Assembly (NCBI GenBank): GCA_965277735.1
Contig: CBDIDO010000002.1
Location: 620,001-684,000, forward strand
DNA length: 64,000 nucleotides
Reading direction: 5' to 3'
Source: RH-AL1 sp965277735
Lineage (GTDB): Bacteria > Pseudomonadota > Alphaproteobacteria > Rhizobiales > Beijerinckiaceae
Notes under the pieces: model-generated
Seen by the model: only the letters and a program-made list of their open reading frames with translations
Told to the model about the DNA's origin: nothing
The model's database searches: none
Position numbers and translations under genes: made by a program
Shown here: one piece after another, positions 17,495 to 26,229 of the stretch
Numbering within the stretch: position 1 is the stretch's first letter
Layout of the letters: each line of letters begins with the position of its first letter

Positions 17495-19015
17495 CGATTT
17501 CGTTGAAAAAGTCGGCGCTTGAACGGCAGCATTCGTGCTGATTCACTTGGTCTCGCACGAGGAGACTGAGTCGATGATGGGGCCGCGGCAAGTCGAGCAA
17601 GGCGCTCTGTTCTACAACTTCTCCCTCGACGCCCATGTGCCGCAAGATCACCTCCTGCGGTCGATCGACCGCTTCGTCGACCTGGGCGATCTGCGTCGCG
17701 AGCTCGCGCCGTTCTACAGTGAGCTGGGGCGCCCTTCGATCGATCCCGAGCTGATGATCCGGATGCTGATTGTCGGCTACTGCCTGGGCATCCGCTCCGA
17801 GCGCAGGCTCTGCGACGAGGTGCATCTGAACCTGGCCTATCGCTGGTTCTGCCGGCTCGGCCTCGAGGGCCGTGTACCCGACCACTCGACCTTCTCCAAG
17901 AACCGTCACGGCCGCTTCCGCGACAGCGATCTCTTGCGTCGGCTGTTCGAGACCGTGCTCGCGCGGTGCATCGAAGAAGGTCTTGTCGGCGGCGAAGGCT
18001 TCGCAGTCGACGGCAGCCTGATCAAGGCCGATGCCAACAGGCAAAACAGCGTCGAAGGCGCTGCGGGCCTCCCGCCGGGGGCTGCAAGCCGGGCAGCGCA
18101 AGAATATCTCGCCACGCTCGATGATGCCGCATTCGGCGCTGCCACTCCTGTCGTGCCGAAGTTCATCTCGCCGGCCGATCCGGCCGCACGCTGGACGGGC
18201 GCCAACGGCGGTCTCGCCTTCTTCGCCTACGCGACCAACTATCTCATCGACCTCGACAACGCGATCATCGTCGACGTCGAGGCGACAACGGCGATCCGCC
18301 AGGCAGAGGTGACAGCCGCCAAGCGGATGATCGAGCGCGCCAGGGATCGCTTCGATCTCTATCCGGCGCGGCTCGTCGCCGACAGCAGCTATGGTTCGGC
18401 GGAGATGCTCGGATGGCTCGTCTACGAGCAGGGTATCGAGCCGCACGTCAGCGTCTTCGACAAATCGGCCAGGACCGACGGCACCTTCTCGCGCGCCGAC
18501 TTCACCTACGATCACAGCGGCGACGTCTACACTTGCCCGGCGGGCAAGACGCTCTTCTGTAAGGGCACGCTGGTCAACGACGGCGCGACGCTGATGTACC
18601 GCGCCAGCAAATATGATTGCGACGTGTGCGCTCTCAAGCCCCGGTGCTGTCCGAATGCGCCGGCACGCAAGGTCCCGCGTTCGATCTATGAAGGCGCTCG
18701 CGACATGGCGCGCGACATCGGCGCATCGGATGAAGGCTACACGTCTCGCAAGCAGCGTAAGAAGATCGAGATGCTGTTCGCGCACCTCAAGCGCATCTTG
18801 AAGCTCGATCGACTACGACTGAGGGGACCGTACGGAGCCCGCGACGAGTTCCACCTAGCAGCCACCGCTCAAAACCTCAGGAAGCTCGCCAAGCTCGTTC
18901 CGACCTGTCCGCCGCTTCCAACCTGAGAAGGTCACGGTGCCTCGCGGCAGCGCGCTGGCTGCTTGAGACCGCAGCCCCTTGCCGGCACCAAACGGCACTT
19001 CTTCAACGAAATCGG
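17495..19015 (+). mobile_element. IS1182 family insertion sequence
   Basis: Imperfect inverted ends CGATTTCGTTGAAAAAGT (from 17495) and, on the other strand, CGATTTCGTTGAAGAAGT (ending at 19013) flank one transposase gene. No target duplication is clear, so the outer limits could be a few bases wider. Confidence 0.8.
17574..18926 (+). CDS. IS1182 family transposase
   Basis: From MMGPRQVEQGALFYNFSLDA the protein has 450 residues. It has the N-terminal DUF772 region (HVPQDHLLRSIDRFVDL, IDPELMIRMLIVGYCLGIRS, FCRLGLEGRVPDHSTFSKNR), a DDE core with FAVDGSLIKADAN and VADSSYGSAEMLGW, and a Cys-rich segment (CDVCALKPRCCP). A final RKKIEMLFAHLKRIL supplies the acidic residue. The length and domains are complete, so the element may be active. 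An upstream in-frame start at 17535 is possible but lacks family similarity. Confidence 0.92.
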   Translation: MMGPRQVEQGALFYNFSLDAHVPQDHLLRSIDRFVDLGDLRRELAPFYSELGRPSIDPELMIRMLIVGYCLGIRSERRLCDEVHLNLAYRWFCRLGLEGRVPDHSTFSKNRHGRFRDSDLLRRLFETVLARCIEEGLVGGEGFAVDGSLIKADANRQNSVEGAAGLPPGAASRAAQEYLATLDDAAFGAATPVVPKFISPADPAARWTGANGGLAFFAYATNYLIDLDNAIIVDVEATTAIRQAEVTAAKRMIERARDRFDLYPARLVADSSYGSAEMLGWLVYEQGIEPHVSVFDKSARTDGTFSRADFTYDHSGDVYTCPAGKTLFCKGTLVNDGATLMYRASKYDCDVCALKPRCCPNAPARKVPRSIYEGARDMARDIGASDEGYTSRKQRKKIEMLFAHLKRILKLDRLRLRGPYGARDEFHLAATAQNLRKLAKLVPTCPPLPT

Positions 19016-19123
19016 TCGAGAGCGGTCCCGCCAAACGCGCTCCACCGAGATGAGTGTTTTGGCGACAACGCCTTTCGCGAGTTGGCGCCAAGAAGCAGTC
19101 TTTGCGGTGAGGCTGGAAGAGAC

Positions 19124-19280
19124 ATGTGATAGAAATCAGGCGGTACGAAGCATCCGACTTCGATAGGATCGAAGCGCTTTGAATGAGGCATTCCCGAACG
19201 ACGCGCCGTGGAACCGCGCCGAGAACGCGGTTTCGGCCAGCTTGCTTTATGGCGAAGCAGACAGCTCAGGAAAGAGGCTA
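19124..19280 (+). pseudogene. N-terminal fragment of a GNAT acetyltransferase
   Basis: GTG at 19124 begins VIEIRRYEASDFDRIEAL, then a TGA. Skipping one base continues as NEAFPNDAPWNRAENAVSAS, the typical start of a GNAT protein (Y-x-x-S-D, then ALW-x-x-xFP). The sequence stops at the TA where IS630 begins (19279-19280), and no C-terminal part follows the element. It is both frameshifted and truncated. Confidence 0.6.
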
Positions 19281-20333
19281 GAGCACTTTCCGATCGGCGG
19301 GACTCGTGGTGGGATTCCCGAATCGGCTGCGGCCTGATTCAAGCTTCGTGCTGGCGCGAGGAGGCCGGCACGCATGGGCCAGCCGTTGTCGCTCGATCTT
19401 CGTGAACGCGTCGTCGCCGTCGTCGATGGCGGCCTTTCGCGGCGCCAGGCGGCGGCCCGCTTCTCGGTCAGCCCGACGACCGCGATCCGCTGGTGCCGGC
19501 GCAAGGCGTCCGGCAACCTGGCGCCGGCGCGCCAGGGCGGCGATCGCCGGTCGCACCGCATCGAGGCGCATGCCGACTTCATCCTCGCCGAGGTCGCGGC
19601 CGCTCCCGACGTCACGCTCGAGGACCTGCGCACGAAGCTGATCGACGCGCGCGATGCGCGCTTCGGCCTCACGACGATCTGGCGCTTCTTCGACCGGCGC
19701 GGCATCACGTATAAAAAAAGACCGCGCACGCCGCCGAGCAGCAGCGCGCCGACGTGAAGGCGGCGCGCGAGGCCTGGTTCGAAGGCCAGCTCGACCTCGA
19801 TCCCGACACGCTCGTCTTCATCGACGAGACGGGCGCGACGACCAAGATGGCGCGCCTGCGAGGACGGGCGCCGAGAGGCGAGCGCTGCCGGGCCGCGGTG
19901 CCGCACGGCCATTGGAAGACGACGACCTTCACCGCCGGCCTCACCACCCGCGGTCTCGTGGCGCCGATGCTCATCGACGGCGCGATGGACGGGCCGGCCT
20001 TCCGCGCCTACGTGACGACGGTGCTCGTGCCGGAGCTGCGCCCCGGCGACATCGTGGTGATGGACAACCTGCCGGCGCACAAGGTGGACGGCGTCCGCGA
20101 GGCGATCGAGGCGGCGAGGGCGAAGCTGCTCTACCTGCCGGCCTACTCGCCGGACTTCAACCCGATCGAGATGGCGTTCGCGAAGCTGAAGGCCCTGCTG
20201 CGCGCCGCCGCACCACGAACCATCACGGCGCTCTGGAAGACCATCGCGGAAGCAATCGAGCGCTTCGGGCCGGCCGAATGCCAAGCCTACCTCGCTGCCG
20301 CAGGATACGACGCCACCTGATGGGAAAATGCTC
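19281..20333 (+). mobile_element. IS630 family insertion sequence with TA target duplication
   Basis: The element is 1053 bp. Its ends GAGCACTTTCCGATC and (complement of the right end) GAGCATTTTCCCATC are inverted repeats, each flanked by TA (19279-19280 and 20334-20335), the normal IS630/Tc1-mariner target duplication. Confidence 0.92.
19374..20320 (+). CDS. IS630 transposase, two frames joined by a -1 frameshift
   Basis: The first frame (19374-19757) encodes the HTH part: LSLDLRERVVAVVDGGLSRR, then LTTIWRFFDRRGITYKKRP. The second (19754-20320, -1 frame) carries the DDE catalytic triad: FIDETGATT, VVMDNLPAHK and FNPIEMAF. The slippery run of seven A residues at 19713-19719 lies at the overlap and is a classical -1 site, so frameshifting gives the full transposase of about 310 residues. 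This is normal for the group and not damage. Both halves look complete, so the element is probably competent. Confidence 0.88.
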
Positions 20334-20340
20334 TAGACAG

Positions 20341-20895
20341 ATGCAGGAGCCTATTTACCCATCCGTTCTTTACATGATTTGCGGCAAGATTGCTGCAGGT
20401 AAAACGTCATTATGCCGACAGCTGTCAGAGCAGCCGCGGACGGTTGTTATTGCGCAGGATCATTGGATGTCGAACCTGTATCGGGAAGAGCTGCGCGAGG
20501 TTGCCGATTATCTCCGCCTGGTACCGCGTCTGCATTCGGCAATGGAGCCTCACGTCGTCGATTTGCTGAGGGCTGGTATCTCAGTTGTTCTCGATTGGCC
20601 CGCGAACACGGTGAGCAATCGTGCCTGGATGCGAAGCCTTTACAAGGGCGCCGGGGCTGGTCATCAACTCCATTTTCTTGATGTCCCCGACGCGATCTGT
20701 CTGGCCCGACTGCATGCCCGCAATCGAAAGGGATGCCACCCTTACAACGTCAGCGACGCGCAGTATGCCGAGATCACAAGTTTATTTGAACGACCTGAGT
20801 TGTCGGAAGGGTTCAACTTGATCGTTCATGGGTGCGAACAATCGTCGATCCAGCCGGATCAGGATGCGGCAGATCGGCTGCGTGAGCGATCTTGA
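20341..20895 (+). CDS. AAA-type ATPase / kinase-like P-loop protein
   Basis: The 184-residue protein begins MQEPIYPSVLYMICGKIAAG, with Walker A GKIAAGKTS at residues 15-23 and an acidic VVIAQDHWM strand. GISVVLDWPANT resembles a Walker B region, and CLARLHARNRKG resembles the LID-type arginine segment of small ATP-dependent kinases. This suits a cytosolic zeta-toxin or gluconate-kinase-like phosphotransferase; the acceptor is unknown. The start lies just five bases past the right flank of IS630, so its native promoter was displaced and transcription may now come from the IS. Confidence 0.75.
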   Translation: MQEPIYPSVLYMICGKIAAGKTSLCRQLSEQPRTVVIAQDHWMSNLYREELREVADYLRLVPRLHSAMEPHVVDLLRAGISVVLDWPANTVSNRAWMRSLYKGAGAGHQLHFLDVPDAICLARLHARNRKGCHPYNVSDAQYAEITSLFERPELSEGFNLIVHGCEQSSIQPDQDAADRLRERS

Positions 20896-20929
20896 CCCGA
20901 AGGGCGGATACCAGAAGGCTTAGGCGGTT

Positions 20930-21073
20930 GTGATTATCAACACGCCACGCTTGCGGCTTCGCTGCTGGGAGGCAAGTGACAGGGGCGTGTTCGCTGCCAT
21001 GCACGCCGACCCGGAGGTGATGCTCGACTATGGTGGGCCAATAAGTCGGAGCGAGAGCGACAGCTTACATAGC
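20930..21073 (+). pseudogene. N-terminal fragment of a RimJ-like GNAT acetyltransferase
   Basis: MIINTPRLRLRCWEASDRGV then FAAMHADPEVMLDYGGP is the unmistakable first 40 residues of RimJ/RimL-type acetyltransferases (TxRLxLRxW, MxxDPEVM). The sequence then changes abruptly, within the same frame, into the upstream part of the next small gene. The catalytic domain is missing. It is a deletion junction that happens to leave the frame open. Confidence 0.7.
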
Positions 21074-21091
21074 ACTCTGGAGGACAGCCCG

Positions 21092-21358
21092 ATGGTGCAT
21101 GTCGGTGACCAGTTCAAATTTGTGCCATACACGGACGGCTACGTTCGAGCGCAGATCGTCAGCGTGACGAGAGTTTGTGCGAACAGCAATTTCTGGTGCC
21201 TCTTTAAAAAGGCAAACGCTATCGACTCCGAGCTTCTGTGCGACTCACAGGAGGTCCCGGGGCTCGGCACGCTCACTCCCATTGAGCCGCCCCGCGGTAA
21301 GCAGCATGACGAGATCTCGATTGAGGAATGGCGGCACAAAATCCGCAGCATAAGGTAA
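21092..21358 (+). CDS. small protein, paralogue of the one at 31018
   Basis: The ATG at 21092 follows GGAGG (21079-21083) and gives 88 residues, starting MVHVGDQFKFVPYTDGYVRA. It matches the 94-residue protein at 31018 over its whole length: (V/R)xGDxxxFxP at the start, a central FWC, LC...EVP, and a shared C-terminal IQHDQISLEEW / KQHDEISIEEWRxK motif. The beta-rich pattern suggests a compact single-domain fold. The open frame extends upstream into an acetyltransferase fragment, but the internal start has the ribosome binding site. The function is unknown. Confidence 0.6.
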   Translation: MVHVGDQFKFVPYTDGYVRAQIVSVTRVCANSNFWCLFKKANAIDSELLCDSQEVPGLGTLTPIEPPRGKQHDEISIEEWRHKIRSIR

Positions 21359-21918
21359 AGTGTACCGCGACAGAGTGAGCGCCACGTCAGCGCGGCAGGC
21401 TCAGGACGCTCCGGTCTTTAGCAAACGCCCCTTCGCATGGGGGCACCTTGTTCCGCAACTTTGCCCATTCTGGATCGGAACGAGGGCCGTTCTCACCGCC
21501 AACTGGGCCAATTAGCTGCCCGGGAGCGACGTCACTCACTCGAGCCCAGACCTGCGATCCACATAGGATCCTGAGGACGCATCCTTTAACTTTCAGATGG
21601 CCATCGTCCTCACGCCAGAGCTTTACCTCGTAGGTTTTGCCGTTGTCGGCGTTGTAGATCTCACCGACATAATCCTCGTCTTCGGGCGCAAGTCCAAGGA
21701 TCAGCTGCAAGCCGAGTACGGGTCGGCCCTTCTTACGAGCGTCCGGGTTCTTGTCATCCGTGTTGGTGGGACCTGCACCGTCTTTCGACCAGACGAGATA
21801 GCCGCAAATGCGATCCGACGGGTGCTCGCAATGCTCGATGCGAATGCGGGCCTGTCCGTCTTCGTCCAGCCAAACCCCGCTCGGGTCTGCCAATGTGCCC
21901 GCAAAGTAAGCGTCATCC

Positions 21919-23463
21919 TCAGACCACGTTGCTCGCGGCGATGCCGGGGCAGTAGGCCCACGGCAGGAGTTGGTCGATACGGCTGTTGAGATGGCCGTTG
22001 GCGATCTTTGTCAGGACGTCGACGAGGTAGGCCTGCGGATCGACGTCGACGAGCTTGCAGCTCTCGATGAGCGAAGCGATGATGGCCCAGGTCTCGGCGC
22101 CGCCGTCGGAGCCCGCGAAGAGCGCGTTCTTGCGGGTGAGGGCGATCGGCCGGATGGCTCGCTCGACGATGTTGGAATCGATCTCGACCCGCCCATCTTC
22201 GAGGAAGCGGCAAAGGCCGTCCCAGCGCGACAGCGCGTAGCGGATCGCCTCGGCGAGCCTGGTCTTCTGGCTGATCAGGAGGAGCTTGTTGCGCAGCCAC
22301 GGCTCGAGTGCGTCGAGCAGCGGCTTGGTCTTCTCCTGTCGGGCAGCGCGGCGAGCCTCGGCGTCCTGGCCACGGATCTGGGTCTCGATGCGGTAGAGTT
22401 CGGCGATGCGCGCGAGCGCCTCGGTGGCGATCGGCGCCGAACCGGCCGCGGCGAGTTCGAAGAAGCGCCGCCTCACGTGCGCCCAGCAGAAGGCGAGCGT
22501 GACGCGACCTTTGTCGGCCAATACGCGATAGGCGCCGTATCCGTCGACCTGTAGGGTGCCGCTGAAGCCAGCGAGATGAGCGATCGGTCGCTCGGCCTTG
22601 CGGTCCGGCGCGTAGATGTAGACGACCGCCGGCGGATCGGTACCGCCCCAAGGCCGGTCGTCACGGGCGTAGGCCCAGAACTGCCCGGTCTTGGTGCGCC
22701 CGCGGCCCGGGTCGAGCACCGGCGCGGTGGTCTCGTCGGCGAAGAGCTTCGGAGAGGCCCGCAGGATCGCGAGAAGGCGCTCGTGGATGGGCCGAAGATG
22801 GAAGGCCGCCCGCCCGACCCAATCAGCCAGCGTGGAGCGATCAAGCCGGATGCCTTGCCGAGCGTAAATCTGCGACTGGCGGTACAGCGGCAGGTGATCG
22901 GCGTATTTGGCGACGAGGACCAGTGCGATCGCCGTCTCGGTCGGCAGGCCGCCCTCGATCAGCCGTGCCGGGGCCGGCTTCTGGACGACGACGTCCTCGC
23001 AGGCCCGGCAGGCATAGCGGGGCCGGCGCGTGACCAGGACGCGGAACTGGGCCGGGACGATGTCGAGCCGCTCCGAGCGATCCTCCCCGATCTGGTGGAG
23101 CGGGCCGCGGCAGCACGGGCAGCTCTTGTCGTCGAGGTCACAGACGATCTCGATGCGCGGCAGATGGGACGGCAAGGCACCACGGTTGGCTCGCCGCTTG
23201 GCCGAGGCCGCGCCGCGTACCGCCTGGCTTCGTGCTTCCGCCGCGGTCGCGTCCGACGCGGCGGTCTGCTCCACATCCTCCAGCCCGAGCAGCAGCTGAT
23301 CCTCGGGTAGCGTCTCGGCGCGACGACCGAAGCGATGGCGCTGCATCGCCTTGATGATCTCTTCCAGCCGCTCGGCACGCAGCCGCTCGGCGATCAGCAT
23401 CGCCTTCAGCGTCTCGGGATCGTCGGGGAGCGGGACCGCCATGTTCGGCATGACAGGAATCAA
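21919..23463 (-). CDS. tnpC: IS66 transposase TnpC
   Basis: The 514-residue protein has the IS66 layout. It starts with a leucine-rich helix and the RHRFGRRAETLPEDQL motif (about 41-57). A zinc-finger region follows (CDLDDKSCPCCRGPLHQIGE, then RYACRACEDVVVQKPAPA). The DDE core includes LFADETTAPVLDPG, LQVDGYGAYRVLADKGRV and AFCWAHVRRRFFELA. The C-terminal ENALFAGSDGGAETWA-type region (here KNALFAGSDGG) and the IS66 C-terminal domain (LPWAY) are present. It looks full length. Confidence 0.95.
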   Translation of the reverse strand: MIPVMPNMAVPLPDDPETLKAMLIAERLRAERLEEIIKAMQRHRFGRRAETLPEDQLLLGLEDVEQTAASDATAAEARSQAVRGAASAKRRANRGALPSHLPRIEIVCDLDDKSCPCCRGPLHQIGEDRSERLDIVPAQFRVLVTRRPRYACRACEDVVVQKPAPARLIEGGLPTETAIALVLVAKYADHLPLYRQSQIYARQGIRLDRSTLADWVGRAAFHLRPIHERLLAILRASPKLFADETTAPVLDPGRGRTKTGQFWAYARDDRPWGGTDPPAVVYIYAPDRKAERPIAHLAGFSGTLQVDGYGAYRVLADKGRVTLAFCWAHVRRRFFELAAAGSAPIATEALARIAELYRIETQIRGQDAEARRAARQEKTKPLLDALEPWLRNKLLLISQKTRLAEAIRYALSRWDGLCRFLEDGRVEIDSNIVERAIRPIALTRKNALFAGSDGGAETWAIIASLIESCKLVDVDPQAYLVDVLTKIANGHLNSRIDQLLPWAYCPGIAASNVV

Positions 23464-23517
23464 GCATATTCGCCGGCGTCCCGCGAGCCGCCGGCAGAGC
23501 CTTCCGCCGCAAAATCG

Positions 23518-23874
23518 CTACGATGATGCAGTTGGGACACGAACCATCCGCGCAGTGTGCACCCGCCGCCAATCGAGGCCCTCGAGCAACGCCGCGAACT
23601 CGGCCGCGGTCAGCCGCATCACCCCGTCGCCGATACTCGGCCACTGGAACTTGCCGTCCTCGAGCCGCTTGGCGAACAGGCAGACGCCTGTCCCGTCCCA
23701 ATAGATCAACTTCACCCGATCAGCTCGCTTCGCGCGGAACACGTAGATCGTTCCCGAGAACGGATCGGTCAGCATCGTCTCGCGCACGATCGCCGCAAGC
23801 CCCTCGGCACCCTTCCGGAAGTCGACGGGCCTGGTCGCCACCATCACCCGGACCGCGCCGCTCAGCCCGATCAC
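23518..23874 (-). CDS. tnpB: IS66 accessory protein TnpB
   Basis: The 118-residue protein contains VMVATRPVDFRKGAEGLAAI, GTIYVFRAKRADRVKLIYWD and GTGVCLFAKRLEDGKFQWP, the conserved blocks of TnpB (IS66 Orf2). Its GTG start overlaps the tnpA stop in GTGA, giving coupled translation. It is required for IS66 transposition, though its exact action is not known. Confidence 0.93.
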   Translation of the reverse strand: MIGLSGAVRVMVATRPVDFRKGAEGLAAIVRETMLTDPFSGTIYVFRAKRADRVKLIYWDGTGVCLFAKRLEDGKFQWPSIGDGVMRLTAAEFAALLEGLDWRRVHTARMVRVPTASS

Positions 23875-24308
23875 CACCGCACCCTCAAAGCCCGCAGCAC
23901 AGCCGCGACCGTCTTCGCCTCGGCGCCGCGGCCGACCCGCACCACGACCCCGTCGATCTCCACCTCGATCATGCCGCTGTCGACGGTGCGCGATCCAAGC
24001 CGGCGCTGCGGCTTTGGGGGTACCTGAGCGGGATTTTCGGGCATGACGACCGCCTGGACAAACAAGCTTGGCGCCGGCGTATCGAGCGCACCGCGTGCCT
24101 GGCGCCGCCACGTGAACAGCTGTTGGGGCGTCAGGCCATGCCGGCGAGCGACAGCGCAGACCGAGTCGGTGCTCGCGAAACTCTCCGAGACGATGGCCGC
24201 CTTCTCGTCCGCGCTCCACGAGCGTCGGCGACCTGCGCCTGTGAAAATCTCCAAGCGCCGGATCGGCTCCTCGACCTCGTACACGTGTTTAAGCTCTGAA
24301 ATCGACAT
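23871..24308 (-). CDS. tnpA: IS66 accessory protein TnpA
   Basis: The 145-residue protein contains an HTH of the IS66 Orf1 type: RRSWSADEKAAIVSESFAST, then VCAVARRHGLTPQQLFTWRR. A C-terminal MIEVEIDGVVVRVGRGAEAK follows, typical of alphaproteobacterial TnpA. It binds the element ends by inference. It is first in the tnpA-tnpB-tnpC operon. Confidence 0.92.
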   Translation of the reverse strand: MSISELKHVYEVEEPIRRLEIFTGAGRRRSWSADEKAAIVSESFASTDSVCAVARRHGLTPQQLFTWRRQARGALDTPAPSLFVQAVVMPENPAQVPPKPQRRLGSRTVDSGMIEVEIDGVVVRVGRGAEAKTVAAVLRALRVRW

Positions 24309-24534
24309 GTGTCGAAGCCCTCCATGGGCTTCGAGAGTCCGACGTCAGAAACAGGCACGATAGGTGGGCGCGTCACGACGCTTACCCCGCAAAGGCAAGT
24401 GTCAAGTAAGAAGCCAAACCAGCGACTGACAGCAGCAGGAGCTGAAGGGAACGAACTCGAGGCAGGAGCGATGTCTGCCGCGTGACATAGGCGTCAGCGA
24501 GCTTGGATGTATGGCCGCCGGCGCCCTTCAGGCA

Positions 24535-25110
24535 TCAAGGTAGCCGGCGCCCGTCAACGCCCTCTCCCCTCGTAGCCAGCGCGGATGCAGACCGTTGCAA
24601 GACCATCCCGACGCGGAAGCGGAAAACTGGGATCGGTGGCGCAGCCAGATCAGGCTGTGTCAGTGGAGGCTGCCAATCCACATCATCGAGGAAGCCGACG
24701 CAAGCGTAAGCTGTATCTTCAAGCGGCGTGGCCGCGACTTTGCCGTTCCGGCTCACTTCCTGGAAATTGCGCGCTGCTCGATTGGCATGGCGAAGGGCTG
24801 CCATCTTTTTACCTTCGCGGAGCTTCAATCCGGCAGCGGCGAGAAGGATCAAGCCCTTGAGGATGGATCGCTCCGCGCTTTCTCGATCAGCAGCATGCCA
24901 AAATGGCTCCCAGGCCTCATGAGCTTCCCAGTAATATCCAGCGTCAAAAAGGTCCGCGCCCCAAAACAGCTCAGTCTCGGCTCCGATGACACCTTTATCG
25001 AGCTGTAGACCGTAGCTGTGTCCGTCTGTGTCGCGAACCGGATGCGGATGGCGCCCGGGTAGATACGCGTAGGCCGGAAAGGATCTGCAAGGTACCAAGC
25101 GAGGCGGCAT
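24535..25110 (-). CDS. DUF309 domain protein
   Basis: From MPPRLVPCRSFPAYAYLPGR the protein has 191 residues. The DUF309 signature is FDAGYYWEAHEAWEPFWHAA (residues 55-74), a helix with His and two acidic residues that suggest metal coordination. GLILLAAAGLKLREGKKMAALRHANRA follows. The family is alpha-helical and of unknown function. The open frame reaches up to 25155, but Met at 25110 fits the family start. The C-terminal 35 residues are low-complexity and may be an altered tail. Confidence 0.8.
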   Translation of the reverse strand: MPPRLVPCRSFPAYAYLPGRHPHPVRDTDGHSYGLQLDKGVIGAETELFWGADLFDAGYYWEAHEAWEPFWHAADRESAERSILKGLILLAAAGLKLREGKKMAALRHANRAARNFQEVSRNGKVAATPLEDTAYACVGFLDDVDWQPPLTQPDLAAPPIPVFRFRVGMVLQRSASALATRGEGVDGRRLP

Positions 25111-25275
25111 CGTTAGCCTTTGAACTTGGGCTGCAGCCGGTCGCTGAGGCAGCAACTCCTGGTGTCAGCCGATGGCCCTCAGCTTCAGCGCCGTCGTGAG
25201 CTTTCGAGGAAAGCACGGCGAAAATTCACAAAGATGGTTGGGGCGCCCAACGCCGGGCGCCCCGCTCCAAATAGC

Positions 25276-25470
25276 CTAGTGCTTGGCTTCACTCTTGGTG
25301 TGAGCCGACTTCGACGACTCGTGGGCCTTCTGACTGTGGCCGTGTGCTTCCGTCGAGTGCTTCTTGGCCGCCGCCTGATCGGCTTTGCCGTGGTGCTCTG
25401 CGGCCATCCGATGCGACTTCGCTGCCGCTTCGTGATGCTCGGCAGCTTGATTGTGCGTGGCTTGCGCCAT
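25276..25470 (-). CDS. small His/Ala/Lys-rich repeat protein
   Basis: The ATG at 25470 (after a TGGAAA ribosome binding site) gives 64 residues, starting MAQATHNQAAEHHEAAAKSH and ending KSEAKH. It is made of A/H/K/S heptad-like units (AAEHH, AAKSH, AAEHHGKAD) that would form an amphipathic helix. Such short proteins occur widely in rhizobia without assigned function. The histidines hint at metal binding. The longer frame from 25557 lacks the repeat character and is not used. Confidence 0.65.
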   Translation of the reverse strand: MAQATHNQAAEHHEAAAKSHRMAAEHHGKADQAAAKKHSTEAHGHSQKAHESSKSAHTKSEAKH

Positions 25471-25881
25471 GGTTTTTCCAGTTCTGTCACTGCACGACAG
25501 ATGTGCAGTGATGCGCAAACAGGGGGCATGAATGCTCGTTCCAATACGGCTGAACAAAGGCTTCTACCGTGGTTCTGACCTTTTAGCTTGTTCCTTGTCC
25601 TGGCAGCTTTCCGAGTCGGCGGCGTCAAAGCGTCCCTTGATCACCGCGCACAGCAGGTCCCGCATGAACCTGTTTGCATGTGACGCAGAGAAAGGCGTTC
25701 GCCGCAGGCAAAGCTGCATCCAGGCGAACAAATCGAGATTCGTCGCGAACAGCGATTCGTGCTGCCTTCGTGCGCAATCTGATCCGCAAGTCCAGGATCG
25801 GGACACGAAGCATGGCCTCGTCTTTAAGGGATCACATACTCGCTGAGGCGAGCCTAGTGGGGTGATTCGAGGAGAGCTTTC
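25471..25881. other. 410-base stretch without a supported gene
   Basis: Several overlapping open frames of 60-105 codons exist on both strands here. None shows a ribosome binding site, a recognisable motif or consistent third-position GC. The 3' end should contain the promoter of the GapR-like gene. Confidence 0.4.
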
Positions 25882-26154
25882 ATGTCAGACACCGTTGGTC
25901 TTGCAGGCGACCGCATTCGTTCGTTCGTCGAGCGTATCGAGCAAATCGAGATCGAGCTTGCCGAGCTGAACGAGGGCAAGAAAGAGGTTTTCCTTGAGGC
26001 CAAGAACGAAGGCTTCGACGTGAAGGTCCTGAAGGAGATCATCAAGCTCCGGAAACAGGACAAAGAAGCACGTGAGGAGCAAGAGACGCTGCTGGATATT
26101 TACATGCGAGCGATGGATGGCGAGGGCGCAGCTTTGGTTGCTAAGGCTGCTTAA
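25882..26154 (+). CDS. GapR-like nucleoid protein (DUF2312)
   Basis: The 90-residue protein matches DUF2312/GapR over its whole length: IRSFVERIEQIEIELAELNE, then GKKEVFLEAKNEGFDVKVLK, then EIIKLRKQDKEAREEQETLL. GapR is a small coiled-coil tetramer that clamps overtwisted AT-rich DNA and aids replication in alphaproteobacteria. A GGAGAG ribosome binding site precedes the ATG. The chromosome normally has its own copy; extra copies on islands and plasmids are common and may help element maintenance, which is inference. Confidence 0.9.
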   Translation: MSDTVGLAGDRIRSFVERIEQIEIELAELNEGKKEVFLEAKNEGFDVKVLKEIIKLRKQDKEAREEQETLLDIYMRAMDGEGAALVAKAA

Positions 26155-26229
26155 GAACGCGATCTTCGCCGCTCGGCGTACGGCGACGCCGAGCGGTGTT
26201 TCCAATGGCCCAGGCTGGCGCGGAAGCGC

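Larger units (their letters stand above)
21906..24385 (-). mobile_element. IS66 family insertion sequence with 8-bp target duplication
   Basis: The 2480-bp element carries tnpA, tnpB and tnpC. Its ends read GTAAGCGTCATCC (left) and, complemented, GTAAGCGTCGTGA (right). CCCGCAAA flanks it on both sides (21898-21905 and 24386-24393), the 8-bp duplication expected of IS66. Confidence 0.95.
21387..24460 (-). pseudogene. DUF2147 exported protein split by IS66
   Basis: The mature domain (21387-21905) reads ADPSGVWLDEDGQARIRIEH, ICGYLVWSKDG, GRPVLGLQLILGL, GEIYNADNGKTYEVKLW and GCVLRILCGSQVWARV, the full DUF2147 pattern. Beyond IS66, at about 24386-24460, the same strand and frame read RSLQLLLLSVAGLASYLTLA, an export signal ending AFAGT. 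Joining across the 8-bp duplication restores LAFAGTLADPSGVW. The IS therefore fell exactly between signal peptide and mature protein. DUF2147 proteins are periplasmic with no firm function. The original start codon is unclear. Confidence 0.8.

Noticed and set aside
19709..19760. IS630 frame break counted as decay
   Set aside because: An A7 slippery run at the overlap and intact halves show a programmed -1 frameshift.
19654..20340. A long frame joining the IS630 region to the P-loop kinase
   Set aside because: The upstream part is a wrong-frame reading of the transposase; the kinase starts at 20341 outside the element.
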